This document shows, piece by piece, positions 44,737 to 53,827 of a stretch of 64,000 nt of DNA. Positions within the stretch are counted from its first letter, which is position 1, and every line of letters starts with the position of its first letter. Under the pieces are notes generated by a model, which was given only the letters and a program-made list of their open reading frames with translations, ran no database searches and was not told the origin of the DNA. The position numbers were made by a program, and so were the translations under genes. The stretch is from Rhizobium sp. Leaf306 (GTDB lineage Bacteria; Pseudomonadota; Alphaproteobacteria; Rhizobiales; Rhizobiaceae). Location: assembly GCF_001423425.1 (NCBI RefSeq), contig NZ_LMNX01000006.1:93973-157972 (forward strand), written 5' to 3'.

Positions 44737-44767
44737 GCCGTCGGCTCTCCTTGAGCCGGCGGTTTTC
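44737..44767 (+). terminator. Intrinsic terminator after pckA
   Basis: GCCGTCGGCTC (44737-44747) pairs with GAGCCGGCGGT (44753-44763) using two G-T pairs around a TCCTT loop, and a TTTTC run follows. Confidence 0.82.
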
Positions 44768-44796
44768 TTTTGCTCCGGTTTGTGGGAAATACGGCC

Positions 44797-45231
44797 ATGG
44801 CCAGCAGTCCTCTCGAGATCAACACCCGCATCACCATCGCCGGATGGGAACTCACCGAGCAGTTCGTGCTGGCGGGGGGGCCGGGCGGCCAGAACGTCAA
44901 CAAGGTCTCGACGGCGGTCCAGCTGTTCTTCGATCTCGTCAATTCCCCGTCGCTGCCCGAGCGGATTAAGGAAGCCGCGATCAAGCTCGCCGGCCGGAAA
45001 GTGTCGAAGGACGGCGTGCTGATGATAGAGGCCAACCGGTTTCGCAGCCAGGAGCGCAACCGCGAAGATGCCCGCGACCGGCTGAAGGAACTGATCCTTA
45101 AGGCAGCCGAGCCGCCACCACCGCCACGCCGGAAAACCAAGCCCACCAAAGGCTCGGTCGAGCGGCGGCTCAAGGCAAAATCCGGCCGCTCCGATGTCAA
45201 GAAGATGCGCGGTAAGCCGAGCGGCGACTGA
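44797..45231 (+). CDS. arfB: Alternative ribosome-rescue factor ArfB (YaeJ)
   Basis: A 144-aa peptidyl-tRNA hydrolase that frees ribosomes stalled at the end of broken mRNAs. The release-factor motif GGPGGQNVNKVST (GGQ at 30-32) is followed by the family core and a long basic tail (PRRKTKPTKGSVERRLKAKS) that in ArfB sits in the empty mRNA channel. I start at the ATG 44797 (MASSPLEINTRI); the frame is open from 44770. It follows pckA after a terminator and precedes alkB by 25 bp. Confidence 0.93.
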   Translation: MASSPLEINTRITIAGWELTEQFVLAGGPGGQNVNKVSTAVQLFFDLVNSPSLPERIKEAAIKLAGRKVSKDGVLMIEANRFRSQERNREDARDRLKELILKAAEPPPPPRRKTKPTKGSVERRLKAKSGRSDVKKMRGKPSGD

Positions 45232-45256
45232 CGGGCAGGTCTACGGGAGGAACGAT

Positions 45257-45868
45257 ATGGCGACTTTGGCAAACGGCATCCGGCATCTGCCGGACTTTCT
45301 GAACCGCGCCGCCCAGGAACGTCTGGTCGAGATCATCCGCGCCATCGTCGCCCAGGCACCGCTCTACGTCCCGGCCATGCCCGGCACCGGAAAACCGATG
45401 TCGGTCCGGATGACGAATTGCGGCGAGCTCGGCTGGGTGACAGACAAGGAGCGCGGCTACCGCTACCAGGAGACCCATCCACAGACCGGCCGGCCATGGC
45501 CCGCCATTCCCTCGGAACTGCTGGAGCTCTGGGAAACCCTTGCCGGCTATGACAAGCCGCCGCAGGCCTGTCTCGTCAATTTCTATTCCGACGATGCGAA
45601 AATGGGCCTGCATCAGGACAAGGACGAATCAGACCTGAACGCGCCGGTACTTTCCATCTCGCTCGGCAATACTTGCCTGTTCCGGGTCGGTGGGGTCGAC
45701 CGCAAGGATCCGACGGGCTCATTCAAGCTGTCGAGCGGCGATATCGTGGTGCTGGGTGGGGAAGGGCGGCTGGCGTTTCACGGGGTCGATCGGATCTATC
45801 CCGGCACATCGACGCTTCTCAAGAACGGCGGCCGCATCAATCTGACGCTGCGAAGGGTCAATAGCTAA
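45257..45868 (+). CDS. alkB: DNA oxidative demethylase AlkB
   Basis: A 203-aa Fe(II)/2-oxoglutarate dioxygenase that removes methyl groups from 1-methyladenine and 3-methylcytosine. The iron ligands are His119 and Asp121 (MGLHQDKDE) and His175 (LAFHGVDR); the 2-oxoglutarate arginines are in GGRINLTLRR near the C-terminus. NFYSDDAKMG and SISLGNTCLFR are typical AlkB segments. The ATG at 45257 is preceded by GGGAGGAACG. It probably shares a transcript with arfB. Confidence 0.94.
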   Translation: MATLANGIRHLPDFLNRAAQERLVEIIRAIVAQAPLYVPAMPGTGKPMSVRMTNCGELGWVTDKERGYRYQETHPQTGRPWPAIPSELLELWETLAGYDKPPQACLVNFYSDDAKMGLHQDKDESDLNAPVLSISLGNTCLFRVGGVDRKDPTGSFKLSSGDIVVLGGEGRLAFHGVDRIYPGTSTLLKNGGRINLTLRRVNS

Positions 45869-45908
45869 CGATCGAAGATCCATCGCAGGATGGGTATCGA
45901 TCGACAGC

Positions 45909-46910
45909 CTACAGTTTTCTCAGGGCGACCGTCTCGATGAAGTGGTCGCGACCCTTGCGAAGAATGATATCCGCACGCGGCCGCGTCGGGATGATGTTCT
46001 GGCGCAGGTTCTTGAGATTGATATTCTCCCAGAGCCCTTCGGCGACCGCAAGCGCCTCCGCTTCGCTGATCGCCGCATACTTGTTGAAGAAGGATGTCGG
46101 CTCACGAAAGGCCGTCTGCCGCAGTTTCATGAACCGCTGGACATACCACTGGTGGATCTGCTCCTCGTCGGCATCGATATAGATCGAGAAGTCGAAGAAG
46201 TCAGACACAATCGGCACGATCTTGCCATCAACAGGCAATGCGCGCGACTGCAGCACATTGATGCCTTCGAAGATCAGGATGTCGGGACGGTCGACCAGCG
46301 TGTATTCGTCCGGCAGCACGTCATAGGTCAAATGCGAGTAGCGCGGCGCCTTGACGTTTTTCTCGCCGGCCTTGATTGCCGAAAGAAACCGCAGGATCTG
46401 GCCGATATCGTAGCTCTCCGGAAAACCCTTGCGCTGCATCAGGTCCTCACGCTGCAGGACGGCGTTGGGATAAAGAAACCCGTCGGTCGTGATGAGATCG
46501 ACCTTGGGGCTTGCCGGCCAGCGGGCAAGCAGTTCCTTCAGCACGCGTGCGGTGGTCGACTTGCCGACCGCGACCGAACCGGCAACGCCGATGATGAACG
46601 GCGTCTTTGATACATCCGGCAGGGTCAAAAAGCGGTTGCGCTGCCGGTAAAGCCGCTGCGAGGCCTCGACATGGGTCGAAAGCAGGCGCGACAGCGACAG
46701 ATAGATGCGCCGGACTTCGTCGATGTTGATCGGGTCATCCAGCGAGCGCAGCCGGGCGATTTCCTCGGCCTTCAGCGTCAGCGGCGTATCGGCCCGGAAC
46801 TTCGCCCATTCCTCGGCGGTGAAGTGGTGGTAAGGCGAGTAGTATTCCGCGTTCACACCGCTCTCCGGACTATCCACATCATGCTTTTCAGGCGTCGAAA
46901 CGATGTTCAT
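45909..46910 (-). CDS. coaA: Type I pantothenate kinase
   Basis: A 333-aa kinase for the first step of coenzyme A synthesis. The P-loop FIIGVAGSVAVGKSTTAR, LITTDGFLYPNAVL, MQRKGFPESYD, YSHLTYD and FEGINVLQ match the E. coli-type CoaA. Start: ATG at 46910, which overlaps the hisE stop as TGATG; the ORF could also open at the adjacent TTG (46913). It is the last gene of the his run and lies 4 bp-coupled to hisE; the alkB gene converges on it. Confidence 0.96.
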   Translation of the reverse strand: MNIVSTPEKHDVDSPESGVNAEYYSPYHHFTAEEWAKFRADTPLTLKAEEIARLRSLDDPINIDEVRRIYLSLSRLLSTHVEASQRLYRQRNRFLTLPDVSKTPFIIGVAGSVAVGKSTTARVLKELLARWPASPKVDLITTDGFLYPNAVLQREDLMQRKGFPESYDIGQILRFLSAIKAGEKNVKAPRYSHLTYDVLPDEYTLVDRPDILIFEGINVLQSRALPVDGKIVPIVSDFFDFSIYIDADEEQIHQWYVQRFMKLRQTAFREPTSFFNKYAAISEAEALAVAEGLWENINLKNLRQNIIPTRPRADIILRKGRDHFIETVALRKL

Positions 46911-47230
46911 CAAGGAGCTCGGCTCGCCTTTTCCTGCAGGCCTGTCTGGCCTGTCCTGCGCTGAAGTTCAGCGAGCACATCCTGCAACGGGATGTCGGCA
47001 ATGTTCAATACGACCATCAGGTGATAGAGGAGGTCGGCACTTTCAGACACAAGGTCGTGCCGGTCCTGCGCCACCGCGGCGATCACAGTTTCCACGGCCT
47101 CTTCGCCAAGCTTCTTGGCAGCCTTGGTCTGGCCGGCCGCCACGAGCTTCGCAGTCCAGGATTCCTCCGGCGGGGCTTTCGCGCGCTGCGCAACGATCTT
47201 CTCGAGATCGCCGAGGGTGAATTCACTCAA
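46910..47230 (-). CDS. hisE: Phosphoribosyl-ATP pyrophosphohydrolase
   Basis: A 106-aa enzyme for the second step of histidine synthesis. TLGDLEKIVAQR, SWTAKLVAAGQTKAAKKLGE, EEAVETVIAA and ESADLLYHLMVVL are the MazG-fold hallmarks with the acidic metal residues. It is separate from hisI, as usual in Alphaproteobacteria. It sits 24 bp after hisF. Confidence 0.95.
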   Translation of the reverse strand: MSEFTLGDLEKIVAQRAKAPPEESWTAKLVAAGQTKAAKKLGEEAVETVIAAVAQDRHDLVSESADLLYHLMVVLNIADIPLQDVLAELQRRTGQTGLQEKASRAP

Positions 47231-47254
47231 AACCGTCTCCTCCCGTCCCGAATA

Positions 47255-48027
<773 letters not shown>

Positions 48028-48031
<4 letters not shown>

Positions 48032-48771
48032 GCGGCTTCTCCTCTCGCGGCGCGAATCAGCGACAGCGCTTCGTCAGGATCGATACGGCCGTCATAGAGC
48101 GCCCGCCCGGAAATCGCGCCTTCGAGACGGGCTGCATCCGGTTGCAGCATGCGGTGGATATCGTCCATCGAGGCAAGACCGCCCGACGCGATGACGGGAA
48201 TGGAAACTGCATCCGCCAGTTCCAGCGTCGAGGCCCAGTTGATGCCGGCCAGGATCCCGTCGCGGTCGATATCGGTATAGATGATCGCCGAAACACCGGC
48301 GCCTTCGAATTTCTTCGCAAGCTCGATGACGCCTAGCTCGGACGCCTCAGCCCAGCCTTCCACCGCCACTTTGCCACCCTTGGCATCGATGCCGACGGCG
48401 ACCTGGCCCGGAAACTTCTCGCATGCCTCGATGACGAGGGCGGGATCGCGCACCGCAACAGTGCCGAGAATGACACGCGCCAATCCGCGGCTGAGCCATG
48501 CCTCGATATGCTCGAGCGTCCGGATACCGCCGCCGAGCTGCACCGGGTTCTTCGTTGCCTTCAGGATCGCATCGACGGCCGCGCCATTGACGCTTTCGCC
48601 GGCAAAGGCGCCGTTGAGGTCCACCACATGCAGCCACTCGAAACCCTGGTCCTCAAAGGCCTTGGCCTGGTCGGCAGGGTCCGGATTGTAGACGGTTGCC
48701 TGCTCCATGTCGCCAAGCTTGAGACGCACGCACTGGCCGTCCTTGAGATCGATAGCCGGGAAAAGAATCAT
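48028..48771 (-). CDS. hisA: Phosphoribosylformimino-5-aminoimidazole carboxamide ribotide isomerase
   Basis: A 247-aa TIM barrel, the Amadori isomerase of histidine synthesis. LFPAIDLKDGQCVRL (catalytic Asp), LHVVDLNGAFAG, VQLGGGIRTLEHIEAW, VGIDAKGGKVAVEGW and YTDIDRDGILAG (second Asp) match HisA. It lies 2 bp after hisH and overlaps hisF by 4 bp. Confidence 0.97.
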
Positions 48772-48773
48772 GT

Positions 48774-49424
48774 TCAGGGCTTCCAGCGCAGGAAGTTGGA
48801 AATCAGGGCGAGGCCAAGTGTCTGGCTCTTTTCCGGATGGAATTGCGCCCCCACCATGTTGTCGCGTCCGACGAATGCCGTCATCGCGCCACCGTATTCG
48901 GTTGTGGCAATCACGTCGGAAGGGTTGGCGGCGGCCAGATGGTAGGAGTGCACGAAATAGGCGTGCAGCCCGTCCGGTCCGGTCGGAATGCCATCGAACA
49001 GAGGATGCGGGTTGACGAGCTCCAGCGTGTTCCAGCCGATCTGCGGGATCTTCAAGCCGGGATCGGACGGCGTCATCTCGACGACGTCGCCCTTGATCCA
49101 GCCGAACCCTTCGCTGGTGGTCTTTTCGAGCCCGCGCGAGGACATCAACTGCATGCCGACGCAGACCCCGAGGAAGGGCCGCGCCTTTGTCTCGACGGCT
49201 TCGATCAGCGCCTCGTGCATCCCCGAAACGGCATCAAGCCCCGCCCGGCAATCGGCATAGGCGCCAACGCCTGGAAGAACGACGCGGTCAGCCGAGGCGA
49301 CGGCGTCAGGCTTGTCGGTAAGGTCGATTTCAGCGTCGATGCCGGCCTCGCGGGCGGCGCGTTCGAAAGCCTTGGTAGCGGATCGGAGATTGCCGGATCC
49401 GTAGTCGATGATTGCGACGCGCAT
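48774..49424 (-). CDS. hisH: Imidazole glycerol phosphate synthase, glutaminase subunit
   Basis: A 216-aa class I glutamine amidotransferase that supplies ammonia to HisF. The nucleophile is Cys88 (FLGVCVGMQLM) and the His-Glu pair is in GAQFHPEKSQTLG; LPGVGAYADC is the oxyanion region. The ATG at 49424 overlaps the stop of the DUF2628 gene as TGATG, with GGAGG just before. The longer frame from 49511 is out-of-family sequence. Confidence 0.96.
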   Translation of the reverse strand: MRVAIIDYGSGNLRSATKAFERAAREAGIDAEIDLTDKPDAVASADRVVLPGVGAYADCRAGLDAVSGMHEALIEAVETKARPFLGVCVGMQLMSSRGLEKTTSEGFGWIKGDVVEMTPSDPGLKIPQIGWNTLELVNPHPLFDGIPTGPDGLHAYFVHSYHLAAANPSDVIATTEYGGAMTAFVGRDNMVGAQFHPEKSQTLGLALISNFLRWKP

Positions 49425-49912
49425 CAGCGTCCTCCGTGATCGAAAAGTCCGGCGCCGGAACTCTGCCATCCGGCAGCGGCGGGGGAAGGGGTGTTCGTCT
49501 GTGGCGCCCACTCGGAAAGACTAGGCATGGCCTTCGGTTCCGGCTGCGGCAGATTGGAGAAATACATCTCCTCGGCCGTGCTTCTGTCCTGCGCAAACAC
49601 AACGGTTTCGAGCGTGTAGCCGCGGCGCTGCAGAGACTGCGAATAGAGATGCCGGCCTTCCAGCGCAACGATGAGGTTCATCGCAAAGCCGAGCAGCCAG
49701 CCACCGATCGCGAAGCCCGGCATGGTCGAAAGAACGCCGCTGCCGATCTGGATCGCAAGGGCAATCGCGCCGGCAATCCACATCCGGTGCCAGAACAGCC
49801 AGATCCAGGAGAGCAGGAATGCCGGCCATGAAAATCCGTCCGTCATGATAATGGTGGAACGGTGCTCCCTGTCGGGGCCATTTTTCGGCGTCAGAACGAG
49901 ATAGCTTCTCAA
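49424..49912 (-). CDS. DUF2628 membrane protein within the his run
   Basis: A 162-aa protein. FSWPAFLLSWIWLFWHRMWI and the following hydrophobic stretches (AGAIALAIQIGSG, IGGWLLGFAMNLIVAL) give two or three membrane helices, matching DUF2628. The C-terminal third is Pro/Ser-rich. The function is unknown. The start is a TTG at 49912 with AGGAG eight bases upstream; no ATG fits. It sits between hisB and hisH, as in other rhizobia, and is translationally linked to hisH. Confidence 0.85.
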   Translation of the reverse strand: MRSYLVLTPKNGPDREHRSTIIMTDGFSWPAFLLSWIWLFWHRMWIAGAIALAIQIGSGVLSTMPGFAIGGWLLGFAMNLIVALEGRHLYSQSLQRRGYTLETVVFAQDRSTAEEMYFSNLPQPEPKAMPSLSEWAPQTNTPSPAAAGWQSSGAGLFDHGGR

Positions 49913-49932
49913 GGATGAAACTCCTGGAAGCG

Positions 49933-50553
49933 TCAGGCAAGCGTACCCTTGGTCGAAGGAACGCGATTGGCCTGCCGCGGATCGATTTCTGTCGCGATGC
50001 GCAACACGCGCGCCACGGATTTGAAGCAGGTCTCGGCGATATGATGGTTGTTGGCGCCGTAATGGTTGAGGATATGCAGCGTGATCCCGGCATTCTGCGC
50101 CAGCGCGTTGAAGAATTCCCGCACCAGTTCCGTATCGAACGTGCCGATCTTCGGGGCCGAGAACGAGACGTTCCAGACCAGGAACGGCCGGCCCGATACG
50201 TCGACCGCAGCCTTCGTCATCGTTTCGTCCATGGCGAGATCGAGCGAGGCATAGCGGGCAATGCCGCGCCTGTCGCCGAGCGCCTTGGAAATGGCCTGGC
50301 CAATCGCGATGCCGGTGTCTTCCACCGTATGGTGATCGTCGACATGCAGGTCGCCCTTCACGTCGATCTCCATGTCGATCAACGAATGGCGCGACAGCTG
50401 GTCCAGCATATGGTCGAAAAACCCGACGCCCGTCGAAATCTTTGACGTGCCGGTGCCGTCAAGATTGACGGAAACCGAAACGGAGGTCTCGTTGGTCTTG
50501 CGGGAAACGCTTCCCGTGCGTGTGGCTGTCGTATCGCCCATCAGGTCACCCAT
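49933..50553 (-). CDS. hisB: Imidazoleglycerol-phosphate dehydratase
   Basis: A 206-aa enzyme removing water from imidazole glycerol phosphate. The paired metal sites are GFFDHMLDQLSRHSLIDM, DLHVDDHHTVEDTGIAIGQA, GRPFLVWN and NNHHIAETCFKSVARVLR. There is no phosphatase domain fused, unlike the enterobacterial enzyme. The ATG at 50553 could be replaced by another four codons later (50541). First gene of the his run, divergent from hslV. Confidence 0.96.
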   Translation of the reverse strand: MGDLMGDTTATRTGSVSRKTNETSVSVSVNLDGTGTSKISTGVGFFDHMLDQLSRHSLIDMEIDVKGDLHVDDHHTVEDTGIAIGQAISKALGDRRGIARYASLDLAMDETMTKAAVDVSGRPFLVWNVSFSAPKIGTFDTELVREFFNALAQNAGITLHILNHYGANNHHIAETCFKSVARVLRIATEIDPRQANRVPSTKGTLA

Positions 50554-50754
50554 GCTTATTCTGCGCGCTCCATATCAGGCGGCAGATCAAATATCCAGCA
50601 AAAGCACGGCCGAAGCGCGGCCGGTACGCTGTGCCGTTTCGGCAAGATTGTATTCGGCGGATGCCCACTTACATAGGGCTCAACGGAGCCGCCATGAACG
50701 TCGCTGGGGCTCGCAATCGAAGGCGCCCTCCAGGGGCTTTTAGAGGTAGATGAA

Positions 50755-51282
50755 ATGACAACGATTATTACGGTCCGAAAGGGCGGCAAGGTGGTGATGG
50801 CCGGTGACGGTCAGGTGAGCCTCGGCCAGACGGTGATGAAGGGCAATGCCCGCAAGGTGCGCCGCATCGGCAAGACCGGTGACGTGATCGCCGGTTTCGC
50901 TGGCGCCACTGCCGATGCCTTCACGCTTCTCGACCGCCTCGAAAAGAAGCTCGAGCAGTATCCCGGCCAGCTGATGCGCGCCGCCGTCGAACTTGCCAAG
51001 GACTGGCGCACCGACAAGTATCTGCGCAATCTCGAAGCGATGATGCTGGTTGCCGACAAGTCGATTACGCTCGCCGTCACCGGCAACGGCGATGTGCTGG
51101 AGCCCGAACACGGCACGATCGCCATCGGCTCTGGCGGAAACTATGCCTATGCCGCTGCCCGCGCACTGATGGACACGGACATGTCGGCCGAAGAGGTTGC
51201 CCGCAAGGGGCTCGATATCGCGGCCGATATCTGCGTCTACACCAATCACAATCTCGTCGTCGAAACGCTCGACGCCGAATAA
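50755..51282 (+). CDS. hslV: ATP-dependent protease HslV (ClpQ)
   Basis: A 175-aa proteasome-like peptidase. After removal of Met1 the chain begins TTIITVRKGGKVVMAGDGQV, giving the N-terminal nucleophilic Thr of HslV. VMKGNARKVRRI and AGFAGATADAFTLLDRLE are conserved. AGAGG precedes the ATG. hslU follows after 74 bp; the two form the HslUV protease. The 201-bp upstream gap holds no obvious sigma-32 promoter to my eye. Confidence 0.97.
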   Translation: MTTIITVRKGGKVVMAGDGQVSLGQTVMKGNARKVRRIGKTGDVIAGFAGATADAFTLLDRLEKKLEQYPGQLMRAAVELAKDWRTDKYLRNLEAMMLVADKSITLAVTGNGDVLEPEHGTIAIGSGGNYAYAAARALMDTDMSAEEVARKGLDIAADICVYTNHNLVVETLDAE

Positions 51283-51356
51283 CGCCATCCTAGCCAGAGG
51301 ATCTCTCACGGGCCGGGCCTGACAGGACGGTTGACGAGGGACGCCAAGAGGAACTC

Positions 51357-52664
51357 ATGACCAATTTTTCTCCCCGGGAAATCGTTTCCGAGCTCGATCG
51401 CCACATCATCGGCCAGCACGACGCCAAGCGCGCCGTTGCCATTGCGCTTCGAAACCGCTGGCGCCGTCACCAGCTAGATGAGAGCCTGCGCGACGAAGTC
51501 ATGCCAAAGAACATCCTGATGATCGGGCCGACCGGCGTCGGCAAGACGGAGATCTCCCGTCGCCTGGCAAAGCTTGCCGGCGCTCCCTTCATCAAGGTGG
51601 AAGCTACCAAGTTCACCGAGGTCGGCTATGTCGGACGTGACGTCGAACAGATCATCCGCGATCTCGTGGAGATCGGCATCGGCCTGATCCGTGAGAAAAA
51701 ACGCACCGAAGTGCAGGCGAAGGCGCAGGCAAGTGCCGAGGAGCGCGTGCTCGATGCGCTCGTTGGATCGACGGCCTCTCCTGCCACCCGCGACAGTTTC
51801 CGCAAGCGCCTGCGCAGCGGAGAGCTTGACGACAAGGAAATCGAGATCGAGGTGGCCGACACCAGCTCGGGCATGCCCGGCTTTGACATTCCCGGCATGC
51901 CGGGCGGCAATATCGGCGTTCTCAACCTCTCCGACATGTTCGGCAAGGCGATGGGTGGGCGCACCAAGAAGGTGAAAACCACCGTTGCCAAGTCCTACGG
52001 CGAACTGGTGCGCGACGAATCCGACAAGCTGATCGACAACGAGGTGATTCAGCGCGAAGCGGTGCGTTCGGTCGAGAATGATGGCATCGTGTTCCTCGAC
52101 GAGATCGACAAGATCGCTGCCCGCGACGGCGGCATGGGTGCCGGTGTTTCACGTGAAGGCGTGCAGCGCGACCTGTTGCCGCTCGTCGAAGGCACCACGG
52201 TCTCGACCAAATACGGACCGGTAAAGACCGATCATATCCTGTTCATCGCCTCCGGTGCCTTCCATGTGTCGAAGCCATCGGACCTTTTGCCGGAACTGCA
52301 GGGCCGCCTGCCGATCCGCGTCGAGCTGAAGCCGCTGACCAAGGAAGACTTCCGCCGCATCCTGACAGAAACCGAGGCAAGCCTGATCCGGCAGTACAAG
52401 GCCTTGATGGGCACGGAAGATCTGACGCTCGACTTTACCGATGACGCGCTCGACGCGCTGGCCGATGTCGCGGTGCATCTCAACTCCACCGTCGAGAATA
52501 TCGGTGCCCGCCGCTTGCAGACGGTGATGGAGCGCGTGCTGGACGAGATTTCGTTCACCGCGCCCGATCAGGGCGGCACGGCGATCACGATCGATGCCGA
52601 ATATGTCCGCAAGCATGTCGGCGATCTCGCAAACGATACCGACCTGTCGCGTTACATCCTCTGA
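51357..52664 (+). CDS. hslU: ATP-dependent protease ATPase subunit HslU (ClpY)
   Basis: A 435-aa AAA+ unfoldase for HslV. SPREIVSELDRHIIGQHDAK, Walker A MIGPTGVGKTEI, the pore loop ATKFTEVGYVGRDVE, Walker B IVFLDEIDKIAARDGG, the sensor VSREGVQRDLLPLVEG and the C-terminal DLSRYIL tail that inserts into HslV are all present. A Gly-rich insert (PGMPGGNIG) lies in the I domain. A parS-like site overlaps the VSREGVQ codons. Confidence 0.97.
   Translation: MTNFSPREIVSELDRHIIGQHDAKRAVAIALRNRWRRHQLDESLRDEVMPKNILMIGPTGVGKTEISRRLAKLAGAPFIKVEATKFTEVGYVGRDVEQIIRDLVEIGIGLIREKKRTEVQAKAQASAEERVLDALVGSTASPATRDSFRKRLRSGELDDKEIEIEVADTSSGMPGFDIPGMPGGNIGVLNLSDMFGKAMGGRTKKVKTTVAKSYGELVRDESDKLIDNEVIQREAVRSVENDGIVFLDEIDKIAARDGGMGAGVSREGVQRDLLPLVEGTTVSTKYGPVKTDHILFIASGAFHVSKPSDLLPELQGRLPIRVELKPLTKEDFRRILTETEASLIRQYKALMGTEDLTLDFTDDALDALADVAVHLNSTVENIGARRLQTVMERVLDEISFTAPDQGGTAITIDAEYVRKHVGDLANDTDLSRYIL
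52145..52160. promoter_or_regulatory. parS-like site inside hslU
   Basis: TGTTTCACGTGAAGGC has a perfect left half and core (13 consecutive matches to the parS consensus) with three mismatches at the right end. It is encoded within the conserved GVSREG motif of HslU. Confidence 0.6.
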
Positions 52665-52863
52665 CCTTGAATTCGTGGCAGCCGGGCAACGTCCGGCTGC
52701 TGCTCGCCTTGGCAGTGACGCTATTTTGAATGCCACTCTCTCGACATTACAGCATCTCTTCACGTAAGGGTGACGCGCTTTCGTGATGCGCCGTTCTCCA
52801 CCGCCTGACTGTTTCGGCGTCTGGAGCGTTATCGGTGCAGACCGTAATTGGGACACGACAATT

Positions 52864-53799
52864 TTGAAACGCCTCCTGCTTGCATTTCTGATGACCGTCG
52901 CATGGACGGCCGCTTCCACGACCTACGCGGCCGCGGTGACCATCGTGCCGGAAGGCAACCGCAATACGGTGCAGCCGAAAGTGCCGGGTGCCTCCGTGCG
53001 CCGAACCCGCGCCGGCCGCACCACGTTCGACGACAAGTATGAAAAGATCCGCGATCTGCTCGCAACCGACAAGAAACTGATCGGCAAGATCAGATCTGCG
53101 GCAGCGGCCTACGGCTTCGATCCGATCCATATCGTCGGCGCGATCGTTGGTGAGCACACCTACAATGTCGATGCCTATGACCGGTTGCAGACCTATTACA
53201 TCAAGGCCGCCGCCTATGCCGGCAACAGTTTCCGCTTCGGCTACGACGACGAATCGATCAAGGATTTTCTCGACCGCCCGCAATTTGCAAAATGCAGCAC
53301 GGGGCTCGACTCCTACCGTCTCTGGACCTGCCGGGAAAATGTCTGGGAAGACGCTTTCCGGGGACGCAAGGTCGATGGCAAGGCGTTTCCGGACAATCGT
53401 TTCAGCGCGGTCTTCTTCCAGCCCTTCTATGCCGGCCAGACCTTCGGCCTCGGCCAGCTCAATCCGCTGACGGCGATGATGTTTTCAGACACCGTCGCCC
53501 GCGTTTCCGGTTACCCGAAGCTGGACGAGAACAAGGCATCGGAAGTCTATGACGCGATCATGGACCCGGACAAATCGCTCGCCTACATGGCGGCGAACAT
53601 CCGCCGTTCGATCGACGACTACAAGACGATTGCGAATGTCGATATCTCCCGCAATCCCGGCATCACAGCCACTCTCTATAACACCGGCGGCTCGGCACAA
53701 CGGGCGGCAGCCTTGAGGGCGCGCGGCGGTTTGCCGGAAGAGAATTATTACGGCTGGCTGGTCAACGACAAGATCGCCGAGTTGAAATCGCTCTTCTGA
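52864..53799 (+). CDS. DUF1402 family exported protein
   Basis: A 311-aa protein with a signal peptide (KRLLLAFLMTVAWTAASTTY, then A-A) and a DUF1402 body: FDDKYEKIRDLLATDKKLIGK, PIHIVGAIVGEHTYNVDAYD, FGLGQLNPLTAMMF and TLYNTGGSAQRA. The Glu in GEHTYN and the lysozyme-like layout suggest a link to lytic-transglycosylase folds, but this is only inference. The start is uncertain: TTG at 52864 gives a clean signal peptide, whereas an ATG at 52783 adds 27 residues. It lies downstream of hslU, with a weak hairpin at 52679-52699 between. Confidence 0.83.
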   Translation: MKRLLLAFLMTVAWTAASTTYAAAVTIVPEGNRNTVQPKVPGASVRRTRAGRTTFDDKYEKIRDLLATDKKLIGKIRSAAAAYGFDPIHIVGAIVGEHTYNVDAYDRLQTYYIKAAAYAGNSFRFGYDDESIKDFLDRPQFAKCSTGLDSYRLWTCRENVWEDAFRGRKVDGKAFPDNRFSAVFFQPFYAGQTFGLGQLNPLTAMMFSDTVARVSGYPKLDENKASEVYDAIMDPDKSLAYMAANIRRSIDDYKTIANVDISRNPGITATLYNTGGSAQRAAALRARGGLPEENYYGWLVNDKIAELKSLF

Positions 53800-53827
53800 G
53801 TTCTGATATGTTCTTCATCTCTTAAAG

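Noticed and set aside
52679..52699. Hairpin CAGCCGG-N7-CCGGCTG after hslU as an intrinsic terminator
   Set aside because: No T run follows the stem, so it is not listed as a terminator.
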